A stretch of 64,000 bases of DNA from Psychrobacter frigidicola (GTDB lineage: Bacteria; Pseudomonadota; Gammaproteobacteria; Pseudomonadales; Moraxellaceae): NCBI RefSeq assembly GCF_007997305.1, contig NZ_VORZ01000003.1:62001-126000 (forward strand). Reading direction: 5' to 3'. This document shows positions 9,625 through 17,678 of this stretch, in pieces. The position numbers were made by a program, and so were the translations under genes. Numbering within the stretch: position 1 is the stretch's first letter; every line of letters begins with the position of its first letter. The notes beneath the pieces are model-generated. The model did not search any database. It was not told the origin of the DNA and was given only the letters and a program-made list of their open reading frames with translations.

Positions 9625-9668
9625 AAAAAGCCGCTTATGAGAATTTAGAATAATTCTTATAAACGGCG
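9625..9668 (-). terminator. Terminator of the zinc-ribbon NUDIX gene
   Basis: Read on the minus strand, GCCGTTTATAAGAATT pairs with AATTCTCATAAGCGGC (two imperfect pairs) over a 6-base loop, followed by TTTTTATTG. It separates the NUDIX gene from the serine hydrolase. Confidence 0.7.
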
Positions 9669-9713
9669 GTTACCATCTGTTTTTGTAAGGTGCTTGCCCT
9701 AAACAGTTTGTAT

Positions 9714-10277
9714 TTAGTAACGCTTAATACTTTGATCTTTACTGATATAGTCCTGATGAACCGGGAAGTCAGCATGATTATCGAACTGTTTACGGTCAGC
9801 GAAAAAATTGGTCAAGGTACGGCGTACCGCCTCAAACGCAATCTTATCCCACGGAATGTCTTCTTCAGTAAATAAGGCACAATCTAGGCTTTCAGAGCCA
9901 ATACCATATGCGCCGTCTTTGAGGTCATTGAGGTAAATCATATAAATTTGACCAATATCTGGTAGGTCGTAAATACAGTATAAATGTGGATTGGTCACGA
10001 CCGCATCCGCTTCCTCAAAGCTCTCACGTGCTGCACCTTCAGCGATGGTTTCGCCATTTTCCATAAAGCCTGCAGGCACCGTCCATAAACCATATTGTGG
10101 CTCAATTGCCCGTCTACATAGCAGCACTCTACCTTTATGTACCACCAATGAGCCGCAAATTACTTTTGGATTTTCATAATGAATATAATGACAATTTGGG
10201 CATACCAAACGCGGTATATTATCAGTGGGGGGAATTTTTTTTTCCGCTTCATGACCGCATTCTAAACAATAGCGCAT
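9714..10277 (-). CDS. NUDIX hydrolase with N-terminal zinc ribbon
   Basis: A 187-residue protein. Two CxxC pairs (CLECGHE at residues 4-10 and CPNCHY at about 26-31) form a zinc ribbon. The NUDIX box follows as GFMENGETIAEGAARESFEE near residues 71-90, with the catalytic RE-x-x-EE glutamates intact. The layout resembles the NudC/zinc-ribbon NUDIX group, which cleave nucleoside diphosphates linked to another moiety such as NADH or ADP-ribose, but the protein is shorter than NudC (about 260 residues). The exact substrate is open. The ATG at 10277 opens with the ribbon itself, so the start is well fixed. Confidence 0.88.
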   Translation of the reverse strand: MRYCLECGHEAEKKIPPTDNIPRLVCPNCHYIHYENPKVICGSLVVHKGRVLLCRRAIEPQYGLWTVPAGFMENGETIAEGAARESFEEADAVVTNPHLYCIYDLPDIGQIYMIYLNDLKDGAYGIGSESLDCALFTEEDIPWDKIAFEAVRRTLTNFFADRKQFDNHADFPVHQDYISKDQSIKRY

Positions 10278-10544
10278 ATTAACTGCCTTTTATTAATGAG
10301 AGGAGGTATAAAATATTTTTAGACATTTTTGAATATTATTTTTATTATGTTATGACCATATTCGATGAAAGTAATTTTAGTTATCAGCCGTTATAAGATA
10401 GCACAAATTTTCCCAGCGCTTAGTAGTGATAATGAGTGGTGACAATCGGAAGGTGTTATTTGTAAGTGAGAAAGCAGCTATCATTACTATTGAAAAATGT
10501 CGGCACGAGCATCATTAAAATAGTTAATGCTTCATTGCTAAATT

Positions 10545-10838
10545 TTAATTAGCACTATCTAGAATAGTGCCTGCCTCTACCGATATTGTATAAATTAAAA
10601 CGATGACAATCAAGCCACTGGCGCCGACGAGCGTCGGGATAATTAAAAAACTCCGTGGCGCGCCACCGAGTATGACATGAGCAAGCAACTTGTTATCAAA
10701 TGAGCCTAGAATCATCGCCACATTTTGCCAATTAATAATAAGTGCCAGTCCTACTGTTGTTAATGTACCGCCAATTCAAGCAACTAAAATGATTAATAAC
10801 GGCAGTCTTTCGGGGTAAGTATCGATTTTTCCTTGCAT
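10545..10838 (-). pseudogene. Small two-helix membrane protein interrupted by an in-frame TGA
   Basis: On the minus strand an ATG at 10838 opens a 97-codon frame ending at TAA 10547-10545. It is interrupted only once, by TGA at 10778-10776 (codon 21). Reading through, the protein has a hydrophilic start (MQGKIDTYPERLP), a first hydrophobic helix spanning the stop, a short loop with FDNKLLAHVILGGAPRS, and a second helix. This two-helix pattern is coherent, so I read it as a recently inactivated gene or a sequence error. I do not recognise the family. No good ribosome binding site precedes the ATG. The rest of 10278-11102 shows no gene. Confidence 0.5.
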
Positions 10839-11102
10839 GTTGTTTGATGAAATAATCTTATTCTCTATCGATTTCTAACTATTAATTCCTAACTATACTA
10901 TTAGTTTTAAATATTGTTTCTTAAATCTTATAATAGTGACAGTGCTAAAGGTTCGATTCATGCTAACTGTCTTTTTATATTGATAGTATTCTTTACTAAT
11001 AGCTGATCGTAACAACGTTGAATACTTACTAAAATACAGAGTTAATAGAAATATAGAATTGAGTAAAAACAGTTCTGGCCATAATATAGGACGAACATTG
11101 TA

Positions 11103-11867
11103 ATGATTATACCGCAGTATTCGGCACGTTTTGATGATTTAGCAGTTGCTCTGCCGGCTTATATTCGTCAGCCAGTTCTCAGGCAGCTGGCAGAACGCAT
11201 GCAGGGTGAGTTATTAGGCACGGCAATTCCATCGCCACTGCGATTTGATGTGACCGATGCGAACAATATGATTGCTCATAGTACGCGTATTTTAGATAAA
11301 CTATATCAGACCCCAATCGCAGACGCCTCGGTATTGGTAGCGATTACTCATGAAGCGCGCCCCAAATTATTATTGACGCGCCGTGCCATACACATGACCA
11401 GTCATGCCGGTGAAGTATCTTGTGCGGGCGGTAAATATGAACATGGCGACGGCAATAATGTGGTTACAGCTTTACGTGAAGCCTGTGAGGAAATCGCGCT
11501 ACCACCAAATAAGGTTCAGCTACTGGGCCAGTTGCCCATTCAAACCTCAAAAAGCGGCATGAGCGTGCGCCCAATTGTGGCGCTAATTGCGCCAGATTTA
11601 GTATTAGTACCTGAGCTTGGGGAGATATCCCGTATCTTTTGGGCGGACTTTGAGTTACTCATCGACCAACCTACCGTAGAGTATTCGGTGGAGTATGCTA
11701 TGCAGAGCCATTTACCACAGCAGACCGCTACTTTACTGACTCCCAGTTGGCAAATTGACGGCGAAACCGTTTGGGGGTTAACTGGAAAAGTCATTGCCAG
11801 CTTACTTGAAACTGGCTTTGATCGGCAGCTAGAATGGTACTATCATATAAAAAACGCGCGGGGATAA
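11103..11867 (+). CDS. CoA pyrophosphatase-type NUDIX hydrolase
   Basis: A 254-residue protein. It carries the CoA-diphosphatase signature LLTRRAIHMTSHAGEVSCAGG just before the NUDIX box, which reads G-KYEHGDG...ALREACEEIAL. The catalytic REACEE core is intact, while the usual Glu six residues after the first Gly is replaced by another acidic residue. Such enzymes hydrolyse CoA or acyl-CoA to phosphopantetheine and 3',5'-ADP and are thought to clear damaged CoA. The protein carries about 75 residues before the NUDIX core. A GC-rich hairpin (AACGCGC with GCGCGTT, 11852-11880) overlaps the stop but lacks a T tract. Confidence 0.85.
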   Translation: MIIPQYSARFDDLAVALPAYIRQPVLRQLAERMQGELLGTAIPSPLRFDVTDANNMIAHSTRILDKLYQTPIADASVLVAITHEARPKLLLTRRAIHMTSHAGEVSCAGGKYEHGDGNNVVTALREACEEIALPPNKVQLLGQLPIQTSKSGMSVRPIVALIAPDLVLVPELGEISRIFWADFELLIDQPTVEYSVEYAMQSHLPQQTATLLTPSWQIDGETVWGLTGKVIASLLETGFDRQLEWYYHIKNARG

Positions 11868-12035
11868 AACTTGGCGCGTTAATAATGAATATAAGCAAAC
11901 CGCTTGTATAGCTTTTATTATAAAGATTTCTAGCTTTTTTTATCTCCTACAATATTCCATTTGTTACTTATGGCAGTCGTTATTCATCACTTTATAATAA
12001 TCGATACTTATTACGAGCGTGACTGATAACAGCGA

Positions 12036-13331
12036 CTACTTATAATAATCATCGTTTTTCTTTAGCCACCAGTTCATATTATCTTGACGCTTGGCGCGAA
12101 ATTGCTCTAACTTATCAGCGACAGTGCTATTGTGCTGGCGTGCCGTATCGAGGGCAAATAAAATTGGTACGGAAGATAATACCCCAAAGCGGATTTTTGA
12201 CTTAGGCAACTCTAACCCATCACCGATATCATCGCCGACTAAGGTGCGGGTGACACTGGCATTGACCATCTCAACAAAGCGTCCACGGCGATTGTCCTCA
12301 CCCATCAGCTGGCGTGGCAAGTCGTGTAACGCTTTTGCCAATGGTTGTCCCATCTTAAAATCGAGCTGCTGAATGGATAAATAAGTATACAGCCACTCCC
12401 AACAAGCCGTCTCATCTTTGGGTAAGCGCTGCAAATCTACGCCCATCCAATAGCTGGCTAGATTCCATAAATGCAAGATACCTTCGGCTTCCTCGCGACT
12501 GATACGCGCGCCTAACAGTCGCAGCCCGCGCATAATCAATAATGAAAACTGCAAGTGAGTGGCGACCATGTCTGTCTGATTAATGGGTACACCCCAATAG
12601 TCGGTATTCCAGCTGCCATCGGCATTATGATGCTGTGCGGTATCGTCTATCACGCCATTCGCCGCATTCAGTTTGCCTTTCAGTAAGTTTTGGCGAACAA
12701 GAGTATGAATTTGGCGTACTTTAATAGATTGCTTCCAGCCTTCAGAACCAATCTCTAGCACTTGGGCACTGCTGTTATTAACACTTGTTAAAGGCGCATG
12801 CTCAGATACCGCCAAAATATAAGCGTAAGTACGCATCAAACGCGGTAGAGCATCGTGCATCAATGCACCGGTTTGGATCAGCGGTAAAGATAGGGCAGGA
12901 ATACTATAGCCAGCCATTAGTGCGACATTACGTAATAACCAAATCAGCATTAACGGATAACGGCGATAGGCAATAGCACCAATTTGCGCAAGCTTAGGAT
13001 CGAACCAATCTGGATGGCTGCTAAATTGTGACGTTAATGCCATAAATTCAGCATTATTGCTAAGCTCAGGATTTATATCATCATCAAGAATAGCTTGTTG
13101 CAACGGCTTAGCAAAGCGCACGCCATCCAGTGCCAGTCTATCGGCTAGCGGATCACCAATGTCATAGCCTGCGACCATCTCTTTTAATAAAATAGGAGAA
13201 ATGGTAAAGTCTTTTGGTAGCAAGTAACGTTTAATACGCTTTAAAACTTGTAAATCACTGTGGTCAGAGATGTCAGTCGTGCGTCCGTGACGCTGATAAC
13301 TTGCAGTATCATTATTAATGTCCATAGCCAT
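12036..13331 (-). CDS. DUF2236 / MpaB-Lcp family oxygenase-like protein
   Basis: A 431-residue, mostly helical protein starting MAMDINNDTASY. The start at 13331 is preferred because AGAGG lies eight bases before its ATG; an upstream TTG at 13349 is less likely. The C-terminal two thirds resemble DUF2236, the family of the haem-containing rubber oxygenase Lcp and mycophenolic-acid MpaB. Conserved-looking stretches are SLPLIQTGALMHDALPRLMR and DETACWEWLYTYLSIQ. Haem ligation is known only for characterised members. The gene follows nhaA by 34 bases on the same strand and is probably co-transcribed with it. Its role here is unknown. Confidence 0.7.
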   Translation of the reverse strand: MAMDINNDTASYQRHGRTTDISDHSDLQVLKRIKRYLLPKDFTISPILLKEMVAGYDIGDPLADRLALDGVRFAKPLQQAILDDDINPELSNNAEFMALTSQFSSHPDWFDPKLAQIGAIAYRRYPLMLIWLLRNVALMAGYSIPALSLPLIQTGALMHDALPRLMRTYAYILAVSEHAPLTSVNNSSAQVLEIGSEGWKQSIKVRQIHTLVRQNLLKGKLNAANGVIDDTAQHHNADGSWNTDYWGVPINQTDMVATHLQFSLLIMRGLRLLGARISREEAEGILHLWNLASYWMGVDLQRLPKDETACWEWLYTYLSIQQLDFKMGQPLAKALHDLPRQLMGEDNRRGRFVEMVNASVTRTLVGDDIGDGLELPKSKIRFGVLSSVPILFALDTARQHNSTVADKLEQFRAKRQDNMNWWLKKNDDYYK

Positions 13332-13365
13332 TATGCAACCTCTACTCAATCTACTATGAATAAGT

Positions 13366-14565
13366 TTAGTGACGGGTTAAATCTACTGACTGGCCACTAA
13401 CATTGTCTTTTAGCGCGACTTTCAACATGAGATAACCGGCAATACCTGACACGATAGAACCCATAATGATACCCAGACGCTCATCAAACAGTGGGGTTGC
13501 GCCACCAAATGCTAAGCCACCGATAAATAAGCTCATGGTGAAGCCGACACCACATAATAAGGCAGCACCGTAGATTTGTTTAAAATTCATACCCTTTGGC
13601 ATCGTTGAGATACCAAGCTTAAAGATAATCCAGCACATAATCATCACGCCCAATTGCTTACCGATAAATAGACCGGCAGCAATGCCAAGGGGTACGGAAT
13701 GGAACAGCTCAGTAATGCCTGCACCTTTGAGCGAAATACCAGCATTGGCAAAAGCAAATAGAGGCAGAATACCATAGGAGACAGTATTTTGTAGGTCGTG
13801 TTCCAATTCTTCTAATGGCGAATGCTCAGGGTCAGTGCGGTCGAACAGGGGAATAAACAACGCCAATACAACCCCTGCTAACGTCGCATGAATGCCAGAT
13901 TTCAGCACGAAAATCCACATGATGACACCGATAAGCAAATACGGCGTAATGCTCGTTACGTTTCGGCGGTTAAGTAGATATAAAAACGGTAAACATAAGC
14001 CAGCGAGGGCAAGTGAGCCTAAAGATAAGTCACTAGTATAAAATAAAGCAATAATTAAAATGGCGCCAATATCATCAAAAATGGCAATCGATACCAAGAA
14101 TACTTTTAAGGAATTTGGGACACGGTTGCCGAGTAAGCTTAAAATACCCAGCGCGAAGGCAATATCGGTTGCGGTGGGAATCGCCCACCCTTTTAAAAAC
14201 TCAGGTTCGTGATAGTTAAAAGCCACATAGACGATGGCAGGGAAAATCATCCCACCCAATGCTGCCCCAGCGGGTAAAACAATCTGCTTGAGATTAGACA
14301 GCTCACCGATGAGTACTTCGCGTTTGAGCTCAAGTCCTACCAAGAAAAAGAAAACAGCCATGAGACCATCGTTAATCCAATGATGCGCGTCTTTAGCAAT
14401 GGCAAAACTACCAACTTGAATGGCAACGGGTGCATGAATAAAGGATTCATACCACGTATTGAGAGAAGTGTTGGCAATAATCATCGCAGCAATAGCAGCC
14501 AGTGCTAGTACAATGCCGCCCGATGCGTCGAGATCAAAAAACGCTTTAATTCTTCTTATTGCCAT
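13366..14565 (-). CDS. nhaA: Na+/H+ antiporter NhaA
   Basis: A 399-residue, roughly twelve-helix membrane protein typical of NhaA in length. The two adjacent ion-binding aspartates are in [11 protein letters not shown], and the upstream [15 protein letters not shown] segment of the unwound helix pair is intact. NhaA exchanges external protons for cytoplasmic Na+ or Li+ at the inner membrane and supports growth in saline or alkaline conditions, which suits a marine or permafrost bacterium. GAGGACGAC precedes the ATG. The 452 bases upstream to 15017 contain no gene and must hold the promoters of nhaA and the divergent transporter. Confidence 0.95.
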   Translation of the reverse strand: MAIRRIKAFFDLDASGGIVLALAAIAAMIIANTSLNTWYESFIHAPVAIQVGSFAIAKDAHHWINDGLMAVFFFLVGLELKREVLIGELSNLKQIVLPAGAALGGMIFPAIVYVAFNYHEPEFLKGWAIPTATDIAFALGILSLLGNRVPNSLKVFLVSIAIFDDIGAILIIALFYTSDLSLGSLALAGLCLPFLYLLNRRNVTSITPYLLIGVIMWIFVLKSGIHATLAGVVLALFIPLFDRTDPEHSPLEELEHDLQNTVSYGILPLFAFANAGISLKGAGITELFHSVPLGIAAGLFIGKQLGVMIMCWIIFKLGISTMPKGMNFKQIYGAALLCGVGFTMSLFIGGLAFGGATPLFDERLGIIMGSIVSGIAGYLMLKVALKDNVSGQSVDLTRH

Positions 14566-15017
14566 GTCGTCCTCATTGGTTAAATAGATACCGTAAACTC
14601 AGGTAATCCTTGGCTGGCGTCTTACCGCGTCACCGAAGATTTGCCTTAGTCTCTCATAGTTTTATCATTATAAACAACAAAATGCGTTAAACAATCCATA
14701 GTTGCGCCATTACTGTCAGTTATGAGTCATTATTATAGGTGAGCAGTTGTCATATGCTTGACTACTCACTGTGATGACATAGTGCCATATGTTGATAATA
14801 TCAGACGCAGTAACGCTTACACTTCTCACAAATATAGAAAAATTTATGACGTTTCAGCTTTTTTTACGCTTTTAACCTTATAATAAGTCGCTTTTATCTT
14901 ACTCTGACTATAACTTTCTAGTCCCACCAATAAATTTATCACATCAGCCGTATTCTTAACCCTAACGTTTAGAGTTAGTCTCTCTTCGTATTACAAATTT
15001 TTGCTAAGGTCAGTTTT

Positions 15018-15773
15018 ATGGACGTCTCGCTCACTCTAGAAGTTATTCTCATGCTTACAGCAGTAGCAGCGCTCGCCGGATTTATTGACGCGATTGCGGG
15101 CGGCGGTGGTCTGCTAACCATTCCTGCGATGCTGCTTGCTAATATTCCGCCTATATTGACCTTGGGAACGAATAAACTGCAAGCCGCATCGGGAGCGTTG
15201 GCGGCGTCTATCACTATGATTAGAAATCGTGTGGTTCAGCCGAGACAAATCAAGACGGCTATAATTGCCGCGTTTCTTGGATCAATTATTGGGTCGATTG
15301 CGGTACAGTTATCGCCACCTGACATATTAGAAAAGCTGATTCCATTTCTGATTGCGGCGATTGGTATTTATACTTTATTTGCGCCAAAACTGGGGGCGGT
15401 AGAGACTAAGCCGCGTATCAGTGAAGGTAAGTGGCAAAAAGTAGCTGCGCCAATAATAGGTTTTTATGATGGCTATATGGGACCGGGAACGGGGATGTTT
15501 TTTGCACTGGGCAATGTGGCATTGCGTGGTCGGCGCATTGTTGAAGCTACCGGTGCGGCAAAGGTGTTAAATTTATCTACCAATATTGGCTCGTTGATAT
15601 TCTTTATATTGGGCGGCAACGTGTTGTGGAAAGTAGGATTAGCGATGATGGTTGGCCAAACCATTGGCGCGTATTTTGGCTCACATATGGTAATGAAAGG
15701 CGGTAGCAAACTGATTCGTCCGATGATTGTCTTAGTATGCCTTGCGATGGTGACCAAATATGTCTTGGGCTAA
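15018..15773 (+). CDS. TSUP (TauE/SafE) family membrane transporter
   Basis: A 251-residue inner-membrane protein with seven or eight hydrophobic helices. The family hallmarks are GFIDAIAGGGGLLTIPAMLL near the N terminus and FYDGYMGPGTGMFFALGNV in the second half, the two inverted repeat signatures of the sulfite exporter TauE/SafE family. Members export sulfite, sulfoacetate or related organosulfur anions. The second signature and ATGAAKVLNLSTN resemble the YfcA branch, whose substrate is not settled. It diverges from nhaA and is followed by a terminator-like hairpin. A second TSUP gene of a different branch lies at 23218. Confidence 0.9.
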   Translation: MDVSLTLEVILMLTAVAALAGFIDAIAGGGGLLTIPAMLLANIPPILTLGTNKLQAASGALAASITMIRNRVVQPRQIKTAIIAAFLGSIIGSIAVQLSPPDILEKLIPFLIAAIGIYTLFAPKLGAVETKPRISEGKWQKVAAPIIGFYDGYMGPGTGMFFALGNVALRGRRIVEATGAAKVLNLSTNIGSLIFFILGGNVLWKVGLAMMVGQTIGAYFGSHMVMKGGSKLIRPMIVLVCLAMVTKYVLG

Positions 15774-15840
15774 TCGGATAAATGTCTTATCTTTTAAATA
15801 AAAATGCACTAAATAAAATAAACCGTTATCAGCAATAATA

Positions 15841-15876
15841 AAAACCCCAGTCATATCAGCTGGAGTTTTTTATTTA
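15841..15876. terminator. Terminator between the TSUP and symporter genes
   Basis: AAACCCCAG pairs with CTGGAGTTT (one mismatch) over an 8-base loop and is followed by a T run. It sits between two convergent genes. Confidence 0.6.
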
Positions 15877-15917
15877 GCAAATGAATCATGAATACTGAAT
15901 CAACCATTGATAAACAA

Positions 15918-17294
15918 TTATGAACGGCGTTTGATATCGTCGTATTCACTACCCATAATCCCATCGCTAAACACCTCGGAGAGTTCACGCTCGCTGTCTG
16001 CATCGATATGACCGTCGAACATCTCTTTTGCACCCGCATCAGGATCATTGTATATTGCTAAGTCCATCTCACCCTCTGATTTTGCAACGATGACCGTGAC
16101 CGCGGCATCGCCACCGACGTTCACTGCCGTGCGCAACATATCGAGAATACGGTCAACGCCTAAAATCAGACCAATACCTTCAACAGGTAGCCCGACTTGG
16201 GCAAATACCATTGATAGCATAATCAGACCTACACCCGGAACACCTGCGGTACCGATAGAGGCTAGCACTGACATCAAGATGACGGTTAGATATCCTGTGA
16301 TTCCTAATTGAACGCCATACAGATTGGCGATAAAGATAGTCGCCGTTCCTTGCATGATTGCCGTGCCATCCATATTGATGGTCGCGCCAAATGGAATGGT
16401 AAAGGAAGCCACTGAGTTATTAACGCCCATACGCTTGGTGACCGTGCGTAAAGTAATAGGAATCGTCGCATTTGAGCTTGAGGTACTAAAGGCAAAGATT
16501 TGTACTTCGCGCATTTTTGCCAAAAAAGTTCTAATCGATAAACCTGAAGTCAGTTTGAGTATCACCATCATTGTCACAAAAAAGTGGAAGAAAAGTGCAC
16601 CGACTAATACCGCGACATAACCCAATAACGACCAAATAAGATCAAAGCCAAGCTCAGCCATTGCTTTTGTAAGCAGTGCAAACACACCGTACGGCGCGAG
16701 ATTCATAATGATAGTCACCATTTTTAGAATGACTTCATTAATCAGCTCTAAGCTTTGTACCAAACCTTTTGCAGGTTTACCCACCATTAAAATACTGATA
16801 CCGATTAACATCGCAAAAAAGATAATCGACAGCATATCGCCATTTGCCATCGCGCTGATGGGGTTGGAGGGGATAATGTTAGAGAAAACATCAAGGAGTG
16901 GTGGCGCTGACTCGGCTTCGAATACCGCTTTGGTTTCGATTTGCATGCCTTTACCAATACCAAATAGTGAACCAAGCCCAATAGCGGTGGTAATCGCCAG
17001 CGCTGTGGTTACCATATAGATAAAAAATGTCTTGCCACCAATACGTCCTAATAGACGAATATCACCAATACCGCACACCCCACAAATTAGCGAAATAAGT
17101 ACTAAGGGCACGACCAGCATTTTCAGAGAGTTGACAAATAACTTACCTACGATGGCAAAAAAACCATTGGTCACATAGGTATTAACAAAGCTGCCTTCAC
17201 CATTTAACCTCAAATAGTTGATGAGTAAACCCAGTAAGATGCCAAGTATCATGGCAACGATAATCTTGCCAGTCAATCCCATATTTTTCCACAT
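15918..17294 (-). CDS. Dicarboxylate/amino acid:cation symporter (DAACS/GltP family)
   Basis: A 458-residue polytopic protein from the ATG at 17294, chosen because AGGATAGGG lies just before it and MWKNMGLTGKIIVAMILGI is a normal family start; the frame opens further upstream. The substrate-binding core is present: FSTSSSNATIPIT (serine-rich hairpin), PFGATINMDGTAIMQG (the NMDGT motif), then GTAGVPGVGLIMLSM, and DRILDMLRTAVNVGGDAA with the Asp and Arg that read acidic substrates. These features predict Na+- or H+-coupled uptake of glutamate, aspartate or a C4-dicarboxylate. The acidic C-terminal tail (about 55 residues) is longer than in GltP. Confidence 0.92.
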   Translation of the reverse strand: MWKNMGLTGKIIVAMILGILLGLLINYLRLNGEGSFVNTYVTNGFFAIVGKLFVNSLKMLVVPLVLISLICGVCGIGDIRLLGRIGGKTFFIYMVTTALAITTAIGLGSLFGIGKGMQIETKAVFEAESAPPLLDVFSNIIPSNPISAMANGDMLSIIFFAMLIGISILMVGKPAKGLVQSLELINEVILKMVTIIMNLAPYGVFALLTKAMAELGFDLIWSLLGYVAVLVGALFFHFFVTMMVILKLTSGLSIRTFLAKMREVQIFAFSTSSSNATIPITLRTVTKRMGVNNSVASFTIPFGATINMDGTAIMQGTATIFIANLYGVQLGITGYLTVILMSVLASIGTAGVPGVGLIMLSMVFAQVGLPVEGIGLILGVDRILDMLRTAVNVGGDAAVTVIVAKSEGEMDLAIYNDPDAGAKEMFDGHIDADSERELSEVFSDGIMGSEYDDIKRRS

Positions 17295-17560
17295 AACCCT
17301 ATCCTTTGTGTCCGTAATACGTGGCAGTCGATACCAGCATGACACCAATGCGATGATCATGATTACCGTTACTGCACTCGTTATTACGTCTATAAATGTA
17401 TTGTCAGTCGTCCGCTTACAGACTTTCGGGAGACAATATAAAATAATAGTTAGGGGTACTGCAAGATTTTTTTATGAGTCGGCAAATTTTGTGCTCTAAT
17501 TGTACAGTCTAAATAAGACAAAATAATCGTTAAAAAAAATATTGAGGAAAATGAGCCATA

Positions 17561-17600
17561 AAAAAGCAAGGCTGCCTACTATAGGCAGCCTTGCTTTTTA
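17561..17600 (-). terminator. Terminator of fadE
   Basis: A near-perfect 17-bp stem with AAGCAAGGCTGCC in one arm, a 3-base loop, and A and T tracts on either side. It lies beyond the fadE stop and should end that transcript; it can also act in the other direction. Confidence 0.9.
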
Positions 17601-17678
17601 TCTTTAACTTGTCATATGTATATTAATGGAATACTAACAGGTGAGGGTTTGATAAAAGGGTAAGCTCAATATAGAGCC

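Noticed and set aside
10951..10963. TTCGATTC-like stretch resembling a tRNA T-loop
   Set aside because: No acceptor stem, D-arm or anticodon arm can be drawn around it.
16048..17019. Several long plus-strand frames inside the symporter gene
   Set aside because: They lie opposite a conserved transporter and have no family-like motifs or ribosome binding sites.
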